From positions 124,001 through 188,000 of the forward strand of contig NZ_FNII01000004.1 in NCBI RefSeq assembly GCF_900103865.1: 64,000 bases of DNA, given 5' to 3'. This document shows positions 1-9,291 of this stretch, one piece after another; the first letter of the stretch is position 1; each line of letters starts with the position of its first letter. The notes under the pieces are model-generated. The model had not been told where the DNA came from and did not search any database. It was given only the letters and a program-made list of their open reading frames with translations. Both the position numbers and the translations under genes were made by a program. Origin of the DNA: Vreelandella arcis (lineage in GTDB: Bacteria > Pseudomonadota > Gammaproteobacteria > Pseudomonadales > Halomonadaceae).

Positions 1-1
1 T

Positions 2-442
2 CACGGCCTGCCCAGTAACCTGAGCGGCGCCAGCGCTGAACGGGCCAGCCTCAACCATGGCTACAAGGCGGTGCAGATCGGCGCGTCCGCGTGGACCGCC
101 GAGGCGCTGAAGATGACCATGCCAGCCAGCGTCTTCTCACGCTCCACCGAGTGCCATAATCAAGACAAGGTCAGCATGGGCACCATTGCCGCGCGGGATG
201 CACTGCGCGTGCTGACACTCGTCGAACAGGTCGCCGCCGCCACCCTGCATGCGGTCTGCCAGGCCGTCGAGCTGCGCGGCCAACTCGACGGGGCTGCGCC
301 GCTGCCCAAGCGCCTGGCGGCGTTTCTCGGGGCCTGTCGGCTGGTTTTTCCCGCCCTCGACGAAGACCGCGCCCTGGAACACGAACTGCGCACACTCTGT
401 GGCAGGATTCGCCAACGCCATTGGAGCCTTTATGACGCCTGA
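2..442 (+). CDS. Aromatic amino-acid ammonia-lyase (HAL/TAL family), C-terminal part
   Basis: The reading frame is open from the window edge, so the 5' part with the MIO-forming Ala-Ser-Gly is outside. The visible 146 residues begin HGLPSNLSG, typical of the C-terminal half of histidine/tyrosine ammonia-lyases, and continue with the helical region (STECHNQDKVSMGTIAAR) found in this family. The family deaminates His, Phe or Tyr to the aryl-acrylate. Ammonia-lyase genes occur in some aryl-polyene clusters, where an aryl starter acid is needed, and the downstream genes fit that role. The stop overlaps the start of the thioesterase gene by 11 bases, so the two are co-translated. The substrate cannot be told from this fragment. 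Confidence 0.85.
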   Translation, partial: HGLPSNLSGASAERASLNHGYKAVQIGASAWTAEALKMTMPASVFSRSTECHNQDKVSMGTIAARDALRVLTLVEQVAAATLHAVCQAVELRGQLDGAAPLPKRLAAFLGACRLVFPALDEDRALEHELRTLCGRIRQRHWSLYDA

Positions 443-872
443 CGACCGCCCGCTGCCGAGCTGCGAAACCGAGCTGAAGATCCCTTTCCATGACATCGAC
501 ATGATGCAGGTGGCCTGGCATGGCCACTACGTGCGCTATCTGGAAATCGCCCGCTGCGAACTGCTGGATGCTATCGACTATAACTACCCACAGATGCAGG
601 ACTCGGGGTTTGCCTGGCCGGTGATCGATCTACGCTTGCGGTATGCCGCACCGGCGCTCTTCGCTCAGCGCATCGCCATCGAAGCACGCCTGACCGAGTG
701 GGAAAATCGTCTCAAGATCGACTATACAATTCGCGATGCGCAGACGCGCAAACGCCTGACACGGGCCTGGAGCGTTCAGGTCGCCGTCGGGCTCAACGAC
801 CATGAAATGCGCCTTGAGTCGCCGCCTGTGCTGGTGGAACGGCTTCTCGCCTGGCAGGAGGCTCAACCGTAA
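432..872 (+). CDS. 4-hydroxybenzoyl-CoA-type acyl thioesterase (hotdog fold, ApeK-like)
   Basis: A 146-aa hotdog-fold thioesterase. The N-terminal block FHDIDMMQVAWHGHYVRYLE matches the YbgC/4-HBT pattern with its catalytic Asp followed by the H-x-x-Y-x-x-Y-x-E segment. In aryl-polyene operons a thioesterase of this type (ApeK) is thought to release or edit acyl chains from the carrier protein. An upstream-extended frame exists, but the ATG at 432 gives the normal family length and overlaps the upstream stop. It also overlaps the next gene through TAATG, as expected for a tightly coupled operon. Confidence 0.85.
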   Translation: MTPDDRPLPSCETELKIPFHDIDMMQVAWHGHYVRYLEIARCELLDAIDYNYPQMQDSGFAWPVIDLRLRYAAPALFAQRIAIEARLTEWENRLKIDYTIRDAQTRKRLTRAWSVQVAVGLNDHEMRLESPPVLVERLLAWQEAQP

Positions 873-1432
873 TGCGCCCGATTAACCGGATAATGGTGTT
901 AATAAGCTTCGGCTTGATGGTCAGCACACCCGCGGTGGCCGCGCCGGAAGAGGATGATCTTGCTGAACGGTTGGCAGTGAATGCCCCGCAATGCGGCCGC
1001 TTCGAGCAGGCGCGCTGGATGGCCGACCTCGACACCCAGCTAGATAGCCGTGGCTACTTTGAACATCAACAAGACGGCCTGGTCTGGCAGACCATCGCCC
1101 CCATCAATGACCGCGTCCTCCTGAGCGAAGACAACGACGAGTTGCCAACAGGCTTCCAGGTGATCGCACCGGTACTTGGCGGCCTTCTTTCGGGTGACTG
1201 GCAACTGCTGGAAAGGCACTTCACTATCGAACTCAGCGGTGAGCAGCAACGCTGGCAGGCGACACTGATGCCAAAAGAGGCGAACATCGCCGAACGCCTC
1301 ACCCAACTGCGCGTTCAGGGTAGCCAGCAGGTGGATGAGGTCGAGATCGACTTCGCCAACGATGACCGGCTCAGTTTGACCCTCACCGCCGCCGATTGCG
1401 ACAACCTCGACGATAGTGATCCTGCAACGTGA
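872..1432 (+). CDS. LolA-like outer-membrane lipoprotein carrier (ApeL-like)
   Basis: A 186-aa exported protein. Residues 1-24 form a Sec signal (MRPINRIMVLISFGL..., cleavage likely after TPAVAA). The mature part fits the LolA-like family of polyene operons: a single beta-rich domain with a WQTIAP segment and alternating short beta strands (ERHFTIELSG, RWQATLMPK). Such proteins are proposed to carry the hydrophobic aryl polyene or its lipid across the periplasm, with the MMPL exporter as partner. The start overlaps the thioesterase stop and the end overlaps the exporter GTG start. Confidence 0.75.
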   Translation: MRPINRIMVLISFGLMVSTPAVAAPEEDDLAERLAVNAPQCGRFEQARWMADLDTQLDSRGYFEHQQDGLVWQTIAPINDRVLLSEDNDELPTGFQVIAPVLGGLLSGDWQLLERHFTIELSGEQQRWQATLMPKEANIAERLTQLRVQGSQQVDEVEIDFANDDRLSLTLTAADCDNLDDSDPAT

Positions 1433-3714
1433 GCCATGCACAGCCCCCGACCCGAATGGAGCGTCTTGCTGCCTTCGCCTGGGCGGGGCTGTTGCTGGGC
1501 TGTGCTCTTTTGCTGGCGGGTTTGCTGAGCAGAGGCACGCCGCTGGATACACGTATCACCGCGCTGCTGCCCGATACCCAGCAGGAAGCCTTGATCGAAC
1601 GCGCCGAACAGCGCCTGACCGGCGCCTTTGAAGATCGCTTTGTATTGCTGGTACGAGGCGACTCTCCAGCTGAGCTAGTGGCCGAACTCAAGGATCATTT
1701 GCGGGACTCTTCAAGCGTTGACGCTTTCGACGACGATCTCTCGCAAGCCCCCGGCAGTGATCTGGGGCAATACCGCTATCGACTACTGCCAGAAACCCTC
1801 GCCAACGCCGATGATGACGCCTGGGTAGAGCGCGGCCTAAACCGCTTGTTTATCCCCGGTAGCCAGGCCGACCCGCGCCGTGACCCCTTCGGCCTGCTCG
1901 ATGCCTGGCTGGAGCAGCGGTTTGCGGGCCCCCTACACATAGTCGAGGGCCTGCCTGCCGTTAACGACGAGAGCGGACGCTGGTTCGTCGTCAGTGGTCA
2001 ACTGTCGGCCAGTCCCTACGATATGGGCATGCAACAACAGCTTATGGCGGCGCTATCGGACTTCCGTGACACCCATCCCGATGCCGAGCTGTTGCGCAGC
2101 GGGCTAGTGTTTCACGCCGCTTCTGGAGCCGACCAGGCCAAACGGGAAATTTCCACCATCGGCCTGGGTTCGCTACTGGGCATCGGCCTGCTGCTATGGG
2201 CCACGTTTCGGCGTGGCTCGATGCTGCTCAGCTTGCTGCTTCCCGTGGCCAGTGGTGTGCTGTTTGCACTGCCGTTGACCTGGTGGGTGTTCGGCACGCT
2301 CAACTTACTGACGCTGGCATTCGGTGCCAGCCTGATCGGCATCTCGGTCGATTACGCCCTGCATTTGCAGTGCGCCCGCCAGCTGTCACCCAGGCTAGCG
2401 CTGACGCGCCTTTGGCCCGGCCTGTTGTTGGGCCTGGCGTCAAGCCTTGCGGCCTATCTCGCTCAGTTTGCCACGCCACTCCCGGGGCTGCGCCAGATGG
2501 CCACCTTCGCAGCACTGGGGCTAATCGGCGCCTGGTTGACGGTACGATTGTGGCTACCCTGGTTTTCACCCAGCCCTCACGCCTCAACCGCCCACATCGC
2601 CACCCAGTTGGATCGACTGCGCCTGCCATCGCGGGCGCCCATTCGCTGGAGCCTGTTGGCGCTGCTCGGCATCCTGGCGGTCGTGCTGATAGCCACTCGC
2701 CTGACGGCCAATGACGACCTGCGCCAGCTTAACCCCTCACCCGACGCGCTGATTGCCGAGCAACAACGCGTGCAGGGGCTACTGGAACGTTCTACCGGCA
2801 GCCGTTACCTGGTCGTCACCGCTGAGCATGAAGGTGAGTTACTCGAGCGCCTGGAAGCCCTGGAGCCTTCTCTGGCCGCGCTCAAAGCCGACGGCCACTT
2901 GGCGCAATACCGCCACCTTGCCCAGGCAGTTCCCTCCCCGGCGACCCAGCGAGCCAATCTGGAGCGAGTGCGTCAGGCCTATAGCCGCGCGCTGCCCGAA
3001 CTGATCGCCAGGGCCGGGTTGCCCTCAGACTTGGTGGAGCGCGCGCAGGCGCCGCTACGTGAGGTGCCACTACTGACCCTGGACGCATGGCTCGAGATGC
3101 CGGCAGGGCGTGCCGATAGCAGTCTGTGGCTGGGCAACACCGTCAAAAACCCTGACGTGGCGGCCCTGGTGACATTGGGCGATGCCGATGACGTTGCCCA
3201 GCAAGCGCTACGCCAGCTTGCCGATTCGGCGCATATTGTTTACCACGACCGGGTGGCCACGCTATCGAACCATTTATCGCGCTTACGCGATCAGATCGCT
3301 CTGTGGCTAGCCGTTGCAGTGGCCGGGTTAACACTGGTATTTAGCTGGCGCTATCGTGGCCGCGTGTGGCGCGTGTTGCTGCCCCCGCTGGGAGCCTTGG
3401 TAGCCACCCTGGCGCTGTTTAGCGCGCTCAACGTCGGCCTCTCGCTTTTTCATCTACTGGGTCTGCTGCTGGTACTGGGTATCGGGCTTGACGCGGGTAT
3501 CTTCTGCACGGAACACCCAGACAGCTCAGCCGCCTGGCTGGCCATCAGTCTGTCCTGCGCGTCGAGCCTGATGGCCTTCGGCCTGTTGTCTTTCAGCGCC
3601 ACGCCTGCTTTGCATCACTTGGGCCTCACCTGCCTCGTGGGGCTGGCGGCGACCTGGGCCCTGGTGCCTTTCGCCAGGGCGGGCTCCCGGCGCGTATGTT
3701 CTTCACCCAATTAG
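1429..3714 (+). CDS. MMPL/RND-family exporter (ApeM-like)
   Basis: A 761-aa inner-membrane transporter of the MMPL/RND type. One TM helix lies near residues 12-32, followed by a large periplasmic loop, a TM bundle (about 240-380), a TM near 405, a second periplasmic domain and a second bundle (about 625-755). The GTG start at 1429 overlaps the preceding stop; ATG at 1456 is an alternative. RND proteins of this length in aryl-polyene operons are believed to move the product to the outer membrane using the proton gradient. It lies next to a LolA-like carrier and a DUF3261 lipoprotein, which supports a dedicated export module. Confidence 0.85.
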   Translation: MSHAQPPTRMERLAAFAWAGLLLGCALLLAGLLSRGTPLDTRITALLPDTQQEALIERAEQRLTGAFEDRFVLLVRGDSPAELVAELKDHLRDSSSVDAFDDDLSQAPGSDLGQYRYRLLPETLANADDDAWVERGLNRLFIPGSQADPRRDPFGLLDAWLEQRFAGPLHIVEGLPAVNDESGRWFVVSGQLSASPYDMGMQQQLMAALSDFRDTHPDAELLRSGLVFHAASGADQAKREISTIGLGSLLGIGLLLWATFRRGSMLLSLLLPVASGVLFALPLTWWVFGTLNLLTLAFGASLIGISVDYALHLQCARQLSPRLALTRLWPGLLLGLASSLAAYLAQFATPLPGLRQMATFAALGLIGAWLTVRLWLPWFSPSPHASTAHIATQLDRLRLPSRAPIRWSLLALLGILAVVLIATRLTANDDLRQLNPSPDALIAEQQRVQGLLERSTGSRYLVVTAEHEGELLERLEALEPSLAALKADGHLAQYRHLAQAVPSPATQRANLERVRQAYSRALPELIARAGLPSDLVERAQAPLREVPLLTLDAWLEMPAGRADSSLWLGNTVKNPDVAALVTLGDADDVAQQALRQLADSAHIVYHDRVATLSNHLSRLRDQIALWLAVAVAGLTLVFSWRYRGRVWRVLLPPLGALVATLALFSALNVGLSLFHLLGLLLVLGIGLDAGIFCTEHPDSSAAWLAISLSCASSLMAFGLLSFSATPALHHLGLTCLVGLAATWALVPFARAGSRRVCSSPN

Positions 3715-3741
3715 CCATGATGGCATCAGGAGACAAATCAT

Positions 3742-5010
3742 ATGGAAACGCATGACACCACCGATGTTGCCATCATCGGCGCAGGACCTTCCGGCGCTGC
3801 CGCCGCCGCTTGGCTCGCCCAGCGAGGGCTGGATGTCCGGGTTATCGAGCGCAGCCGTTTTCCGCGCTTTTCCATCGGTGAGAGCCTGCTGCCTAAATGC
3901 ATGCTCGACCTCGAAGCCTGCGGCTTGCTCGAGGCGGCAACGGCGGGTGGTTTTCAGACCAAGAACGGCGCGGCCTTCACCTGGCGAGACCGCCATGCCG
4001 CCATCGATTTTCGTGACAAGTTCAGCGCCGGCCCGGGCACGACGTGGCAGGTCGAGCGCGCCGATTTTGATCAGCGTCTGATCGAGGGCGCGCGTCAGTT
4101 GGGCGCCAAGGTCGAATTTGAAACCCGAGTCGAGGCCTTCACCAGCGATGAGCGGGAACCCAACCTCACGCTGGTGGATGCCCATGGCCAACGGCGCTCG
4201 CTGCAGGCACGCTTCGTGCTCGACGCCAGCGGCTATGGTCGCGTGTTGGCACGTCTCACTGGTCTTGCCCAGCCCTCGACCCTCGAATCACGCTGTGCGC
4301 TGTTCACCCACATCGAGGACCGCATCGACTGCCCGCACTATGATCGCGAGAAGATATTGATCGGCTTGCACCCTGAACACCCGGGTGTCTGGTACTGGCT
4401 GATCCCCTTCCGGGATGGACGGGCGTCGGTGGGTGTCGTCGGCGATCGGGCAACGCTGGACGCCGCCGGTATCGACGACACGCAACGTCTTTGGCATTTC
4501 ATCCATGCCGAACCCCGGCTTTCCAGACTGCTGACCAATGCCAGCGCGATACGCGATGTTGGTCGTCTGGAAGGGTATTCCGCCGATGTTGAGCGGTTGC
4601 ACGGCCCCGGTTTTGCCTTGCTGGGCAATGCCGGTGAATTCCTCGACCCGGTCTTTTCGTCAGGCGTCACCATCGCCCTGGACTCAGCGCTGCGAGCCGC
4701 CCCTTTGGTCGAGCGTCAGCTCGCGGGTGAGAAGATCGACTGGGACCGCCAGTTCGAGCAACCGCTGCGCCGTGGCATTGCCACCTTCCGTGACTTCGTC
4801 GACGCTTGGTATGATGGACGACTGCCACGCATCATTCTCGGCGATCAACAGAATCCGCGTATCCGTGCCATGATCAGTTCGGTACTTGCCGGCTACGCCT
4901 GGGATGAAGAAAACCCCTTTGTTAACGCTAGCCGTCGTCGCTTGACCAGCCTCGCCAAAGCCTGTGCCAATAGCGCTAACAATGCCGCCGATGAGGGCCT
5001 ATTCCCATGA
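3742..5010 (+). CDS. FAD-dependent oxidoreductase with flavin-halogenase motifs
   Basis: A 422-aa flavoprotein. Residues 8-37 form the FAD Rossmann motif (IIGAGPSGAA...VIERS). SIGESLLP at 44-51 and FQTKNGAAF at 71-79 match the tryptophan-halogenase-like branch. W217-Y-W-L-I-P222 reproduces the WxWxIP motif that marks flavin halogenases rather than monooxygenases, and Lys74 sits where their catalytic lysine is expected. It is preceded by AGGAG nine bases from the ATG and overlaps the next gene by ATGA. Homologues in aryl-polyene loci are often annotated as halogenase-like or geranylgeranyl-reductase-like, so it could also reduce or desaturate the chain. Confidence 0.8.
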   Translation: METHDTTDVAIIGAGPSGAAAAAWLAQRGLDVRVIERSRFPRFSIGESLLPKCMLDLEACGLLEAATAGGFQTKNGAAFTWRDRHAAIDFRDKFSAGPGTTWQVERADFDQRLIEGARQLGAKVEFETRVEAFTSDEREPNLTLVDAHGQRRSLQARFVLDASGYGRVLARLTGLAQPSTLESRCALFTHIEDRIDCPHYDREKILIGLHPEHPGVWYWLIPFRDGRASVGVVGDRATLDAAGIDDTQRLWHFIHAEPRLSRLLTNASAIRDVGRLEGYSADVERLHGPGFALLGNAGEFLDPVFSSGVTIALDSALRAAPLVERQLAGEKIDWDRQFEQPLRRGIATFRDFVDAWYDGRLPRIILGDQQNPRIRAMISSVLAGYAWDEENPFVNASRRRLTSLAKACANSANNAADEGLFP

Positions 5011-5573
5011 AACCAGCGACTTTTTTGCGCCAGGCATTGTTAGTTATGAGCATGGCACTACTCGTCGGCTGTGCCGGCAAGCCGGTCGAGGCACCGCTTC
5101 CCGAGCTTTCTGAGCTGCCGGAGAGAGAGACACGAATGCAGCGTCTGACGTTTCTCCATCAGGATCAGCGGCACGAGATGGTGGGGGTTTTGCGACATGA
5201 CGAAAACGCGCTACGCCTCGCGCTGCTGAGCCCCCAGGGCCAACGTTTATTGACATTGGTTCATGACCCGTCAGGCAGCCGGTTTCTTGACGACGCCGCT
5301 TTTGATCCGCCCTTTTCGGCTGAGTGGCTGGCAAGCCGCATCAGTTGGAGCCTGTGGCCCCGAGCGTCGCTCGCTCAGGCTTTCGGCCCGAGCGGATGGT
5401 CACTTGCAGACACTGATGACGGTCATACCATTCGCTATGACAAGCGCGTCATCGCCCGCATCAGCGGCGATGACGAATGCCGGATGATCGAAGACCTCGA
5501 GGCTGATTACCGCTTGTATATTGCGCCCATTGATGACCTCCAGCAAAAGGCCACCTCATGCCCAGCCAATTGA
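5007..5573 (+). CDS. DUF3261 lipoprotein (ApeN-like)
   Basis: A 188-aa predicted lipoprotein: a hydrophobic signal ends in the lipobox LVGC with Cys22. The body fits DUF3261, a family found almost only in aryl-polyene operons. Its role is unknown; a place in moving or anchoring the polyene at the outer membrane is inferred from its company (LolA-like carrier, MMPL exporter). The start overlaps the previous gene by ATGA and the 3' end overlaps the next ATG by 16 bases. Confidence 0.8.
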   Translation: MKPATFLRQALLVMSMALLVGCAGKPVEAPLPELSELPERETRMQRLTFLHQDQRHEMVGVLRHDENALRLALLSPQGQRLLTLVHDPSGSRFLDDAAFDPPFSAEWLASRISWSLWPRASLAQAFGPSGWSLADTDDGHTIRYDKRVIARISGDDECRMIEDLEADYRLYIAPIDDLQQKATSCPAN

Positions 5574-6751
5574 GCCCACTGCAGGGACAGCCCTGTCGCC
5601 TCATGACCCCGGCGGTGGTCTGCCCAATCGGCAGCGATTTGGCGACCATCGCCGAGGCCCTGTTCACTGGTCGACGCGGGCTTGCCTACGATGACACCTT
5701 CACGCCCGGCCGCCCCCTGCCGTTAGGACGGGTAACCACGGCCCTGCCGGATGCTGATGATTTACCGGCGGCGCACCGCTCACGTAACAACCAGCTGCTG
5801 GCCGCCGCCATGGAGCAGCTCGCGCCGACGCTCGATGCCTTTCGCAAGCGCAACCCCCAAGCGCGTATCGGCGTGGTGCTCGGCACCAGCACCTCGGGCA
5901 TCGGCGAAACCGAGATCGCCCTGGCCAAACGTCAACAGGAAGGCGACTGGCCAAGCGATTTCCATTATCAGCGCCATGAAATTGGCTCTTCAGCCAGCTT
6001 CGTCGCCGAGCGCCTCGAGCTCGAGGGCCCCGCCTACACGCTGTCTACTGCCTGTACGTCGAGCGCCCGGTCTCTCGCCAGTGCCAAGCGGTTACTGGCC
6101 GGTGGCGTCTGCGATGCGGTGATTGCCGGTGGCGCCGATAGCCTCTGCGGCCTGACCGTCAATGGTTTCGCCTCCCTTGAAGCACTTAGCGATCATCCGT
6201 GCCAGCCTTTTTCGGCCAATCGCGACGGCATCAACCTGGGCGAGGCCGCCGCGTTGTTTCTGGTCACCGCCGAAACCGGCGGCATCCAGCTCAGCGGCTA
6301 TGGCGAGAGCAGTGACGCCCACCATATTTCAGCCCCCCGCCCCGACGGCCAGGGGGCCATCACCGCCATTCAAGCGGCCCTGGACATGGCCCAACTACCC
6401 GCCAAGGCTATTGATTACCTCAACCTGCACGGCACCGCGACACGCCAGAACGACAGCATGGAAGCCATTGCGGTTGCACACCTTTTCGGAGATCAGTTGC
6501 CGTGCAGTTCGACGAAGGCGTTGACGGGTCACACCCTGGGCGCCTGCGGCGCCCTGGAGGCGGCGTTCTGTTGGTTAACGCTCAACGTCGGTCGGCTGCC
6601 GCCCCAGGTTCACGATGGTGAGATCGACCCGCAATTACCACCGCTGAGTTACGCCAGGGCGATACAACACGACTGCCGCCGGGCGGTCAGCAACGCCTTC
6701 GCTTTCGGTGGTAACAATACCGCCTTGCTGTTGGAGCGGTTTGATGACTGA
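5558..6751 (+). CDS. Beta-ketoacyl-ACP synthase (ApeO-like)
   Basis: A 397-aa thiolase-fold ketosynthase with a complete Cys-His-His triad: Cys166 in STACTSS, His291 in LHGTAT and His325 in GHTLGACGAL. It should condense malonyl-ACP with the growing chain. The downstream order ketosynthase, dehydratase, reductase, ketosynthase is the same as apeO-P-Q-R in the described E. coli aryl-polyene cluster; the symbol is not assigned because only order and family were used. It overlaps both neighbours. Confidence 0.9.
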   Translation: MPSQLSPLQGQPCRLMTPAVVCPIGSDLATIAEALFTGRRGLAYDDTFTPGRPLPLGRVTTALPDADDLPAAHRSRNNQLLAAAMEQLAPTLDAFRKRNPQARIGVVLGTSTSGIGETEIALAKRQQEGDWPSDFHYQRHEIGSSASFVAERLELEGPAYTLSTACTSSARSLASAKRLLAGGVCDAVIAGGADSLCGLTVNGFASLEALSDHPCQPFSANRDGINLGEAAALFLVTAETGGIQLSGYGESSDAHHISAPRPDGQGAITAIQAALDMAQLPAKAIDYLNLHGTATRQNDSMEAIAVAHLFGDQLPCSSTKALTGHTLGACGALEAAFCWLTLNVGRLPPQVHDGEIDPQLPPLSYARAIQHDCRRAVSNAFAFGGNNTALLLERFDD

Positions 6752-7238
6752 ATCCCCCGCCTCTCACCGGCTTGATCTACCCTGCGACATCGCCCCCTAC
6801 GTGCCGCACCGCCACGGCATGTGCCTACTTGATACGCTACTCGCGGTTGGCAATGAGCACCTGCATGCCAGCGTGACGCCCCGCCGCGACGACCTGTTTG
6901 CCACCGCTGATGGCATACCCGGCTGGGTCGGGCTTGAGTGGCTTGCGCAGGCCGTAGCCGCCTGGGCAGGCGTCCAGGCGGTCACAGGTGGCGACACGCC
7001 GCAAATCGGCTTTTTACTCGGCACGCGACACTACCAATGCCGGTTGCCGCTGTTTCGCTTCGGCCAGCCAATACGCATTGAAGTCGAACTCAATTTTCGC
7101 GCCGAAAATGGCCTGGGCGCCTTTAATGGCTGTTTGTGCGATAGCGATAACCAACCTATCGCCAGTGCCACACTCAACGTCTTTCAGCCCGAAACGCCAC
7201 AGGCGCTGGAAGAGACTCAAAAAGGAACCACCTCATGA
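6744..7238 (+). CDS. 3-hydroxyacyl-ACP dehydratase-like protein (ApeP-like)
   Basis: A 164-aa hotdog-fold protein of the FabA/FabZ-like ApeP group. The motif PHRHGMCLLD (about residues 18-27) holds the usual active-site histidine, and GWVGLEWLAQAVAAW forms the central helix. In the E. coli system ApeP works as a partner of a second dehydratase, ApeI, which would lie upstream of this window. The ATG at 6744 overlaps the ketosynthase stop; a longer frame starting inside that gene is unlikely. The stop overlaps the next gene by ATGA. Confidence 0.85.
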   Translation: MTESPASHRLDLPCDIAPYVPHRHGMCLLDTLLAVGNEHLHASVTPRRDDLFATADGIPGWVGLEWLAQAVAAWAGVQAVTGGDTPQIGFLLGTRHYQCRLPLFRFGQPIRIEVELNFRAENGLGAFNGCLCDSDNQPIASATLNVFQPETPQALEETQKGTTS

Positions 7239-7960
7239 CGGACACCATCCTGGTTACCGGTTCGAGCCGCGGTATCGGCCGCGCCATTGCCCTGCGCCTG
7301 GCGCGGGATGGCTTCGATATCGTGCTGCACTGCCGTCGTCGCCAAGCCGACGCCGAGGCAGTCGCCGATGACATCCGTGCGCTCGGGCGCAGTGCCCGGG
7401 TACTGTGCTTTGATGTCGCCGACCGCGAAGCGGCACGCCAAGCCTTAGAAGCCGATATCGAGGCGCATGGTGCCTATTACGGGGCGGTCTGCAACGCAGG
7501 CATTACCGCCGATGGCGCCTTCCCGGCGCTCTCCGATGACGACTGGGATAGCGTAATCCACACCAATCTCGATGGCTTCTACAACGTGATCAAGCCCCTG
7601 GTCATGCCCATGGTTCGCCGACGGGCGCCAGGCCGCATCGTCGTGATGTCGTCTGTCTCGGGCATGGTAGGCAATCGCGGCCAGGTCAACTACAGCGCGT
7701 CCAAGGCGGGGCTGATCGGTGCGACGAAGGCGCTGGCCGTCGAGCTGGCCAAACGCCGCATCACGGTCAACTGCGTCGCCCCAGGGCTGATAGATACTGA
7801 CATGACCGATGAACTGACGACCGAGGAAGCGCTCAAGCTGATTCCCATGAACCGGACCGGTACCAGTGAGGAAGTCGCTGCCACGGTGGGCTTTCTGTGC
7901 TCGCAGGATGCGAGCTACATCACCCGTCAGGTGTTCGCTGTGAACGGAGGGATGTGCTGA
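7235..7960 (+). CDS. 3-oxoacyl-ACP reductase, FabG-type SDR (ApeQ-like)
   Basis: A 241-aa short-chain dehydrogenase with all key parts: TGSSRGIGR nucleotide-binding turn (residues 8-16), CNAGI (86-90), serine region VVMSSVSG near 136-142, and Y153-x-x-x-K157 (YSASK). It should reduce the 3-oxoacyl-ACP made by the ketosynthases with NADPH. ATGA overlap with the dehydratase and TGATG overlap with the second ketosynthase make it part of one translational chain. Confidence 0.9.
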   Translation: MTDTILVTGSSRGIGRAIALRLARDGFDIVLHCRRRQADAEAVADDIRALGRSARVLCFDVADREAARQALEADIEAHGAYYGAVCNAGITADGAFPALSDDDWDSVIHTNLDGFYNVIKPLVMPMVRRRAPGRIVVMSSVSGMVGNRGQVNYSASKAGLIGATKALAVELAKRRITVNCVAPGLIDTDMTDELTTEEALKLIPMNRTGTSEEVAATVGFLCSQDASYITRQVFAVNGGMC

Positions 7961-9219
7961 TGGCCAATGACACGCTACGCCAGGTTGGGCTCGGTCACCG
8001 GGTGGTGGTAACCGGCATGGCAGGCTTCTCACCGATCGGCAATGATTGGCCCAGCATCAAGGCACGCCTGGAGCGGCTGCAAACCGGCATTCGCCATATG
8101 GATGACTGGGAAAGTTACGAAGGCCTCAACACCCGGCTCGGTGCGCCGGTCGAAGACTTCACGCTACCCGGGCACTACCAACGTCGCGCACTGCGCAGCA
8201 TGGGACGAGGCGCTCAGATGGCGACCCGTGCCAGCGAGCTAGCCCTCGAGGATGCCGGGCTACTTGATTCGCCGCTGTTGGGTAGCGGCCAAATGGGAAT
8301 CGCCTATGGCGCGTCAGCAGGTGAGCCCGACGCCGTGGCCGACTTCGGCAATATGCTGATCAACAAATCGACCGATGGGCTCAATGCCAATTCCTATATC
8401 CGCATGATGGCGCATACCGCGCCGGTGAATATCGGCGTATTCCTCGGCGTGCGCGGACGCATTCACACCACTTCGAGCGCCTGTACCTCGGGCAGCCAGG
8501 GCCTCGGCTACGCCTATGAAGCCATTCGCTTCGGCCGCCAAACAGCGATGATCGCCGGTGGCTGTGAGGAGCTTTCAGCCTCTGAAGCGGCGGTCTTCGA
8601 CACGCTATTTGCCACCAGTACACGTAATGAGGCGCCCCACACGTCGCCGCGCCCTTTCGATGCCGAGCGCGACGGCCTGGTGATTGGCGAAGGGGCCGGC
8701 ACGCTGATTCTTGAAGAGCTTGAGCACGCTCAGGCGCGGGGCGCTAACATTTACGCCGAACTGGTGGGCTTTGGCACCAACAGCGATGGCCGCCATGTCA
8801 CTCAGCCCGACGCCGGCATGATGGAACTGGCCATTCGCCAGGCGCTCGACGACGCGGGACTACAGCCAGAGCAGATTGGCTACGTCAGTGCCCACGGTAC
8901 CGCTACCGATCGCGGCGATATCGCCGAAAGTCATGCCACCCATGCGGTGTTCGGCTCCCAGCGCCCCATTAGTGCTTTCAAGAGCTTCACCGGCCACACG
9001 CTGGGCGCCTGCGGTGCACTCGAGGCCTGGGTCGCCATTGAGATGATGCGCGAGGGATGGTTTCACGCCACCGCCAACCTTGAGCAGCCCGATGATAATT
9101 GCGCCGACCTGGACTACCTGCGCGGCGAAGGGCGGCGCATCGATTGCGACTACGTGATGAGCAATAATTTCGCCTTCGGCGGTATCAACACCTCGTTGAT
9201 ATTCCGGCGCTGGCCTTAA
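7960..9219 (+). CDS. Beta-ketoacyl-ACP synthase, second (ApeR-like)
   Basis: A 419-aa ketosynthase with Cys175 (SSACTSG), His312 (AHGTATD) and His346 (GHTLGACGAL). The start ATG at 7960 follows a GGAGG and overlaps the reductase stop (TGATG); the longer in-frame opening at 7897 has no better signal. It matches the position of apeR, the last ketosynthase of described aryl-polyene operons. Two different ketosynthases in one operon suggest separate roles in starting and extending the chain, an inference. Confidence 0.9.
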   Translation: MANDTLRQVGLGHRVVVTGMAGFSPIGNDWPSIKARLERLQTGIRHMDDWESYEGLNTRLGAPVEDFTLPGHYQRRALRSMGRGAQMATRASELALEDAGLLDSPLLGSGQMGIAYGASAGEPDAVADFGNMLINKSTDGLNANSYIRMMAHTAPVNIGVFLGVRGRIHTTSSACTSGSQGLGYAYEAIRFGRQTAMIAGGCEELSASEAAVFDTLFATSTRNEAPHTSPRPFDAERDGLVIGEGAGTLILEELEHAQARGANIYAELVGFGTNSDGRHVTQPDAGMMELAIRQALDDAGLQPEQIGYVSAHGTATDRGDIAESHATHAVFGSQRPISAFKSFTGHTLGACGALEAWVAIEMMREGWFHATANLEQPDDNCADLDYLRGEGRRIDCDYVMSNNFAFGGINTSLIFRRWP

Positions 9220-9221
9220 TG

Positions 9222-9261
9222 GCGCTATTTCAGCGCCTTCACGGCGCCCCATTCGGGGCGC
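9222..9261 (+). terminator. Two consecutive hairpins after the second ketosynthase gene
   Basis: GGCGCT/AGCGCC (about 9222-9238) and CGCCCC/GGGGCG (about 9245-9260) are perfect short stems directly after the stop codon. The following bases are CTATAAAATC, without a U-run, so this may stabilise or partly attenuate the message rather than end it. Confidence 0.35.
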
Positions 9262-9291
9262 TATAAAATCAAGCAAGAAAAGGAACGCTAA

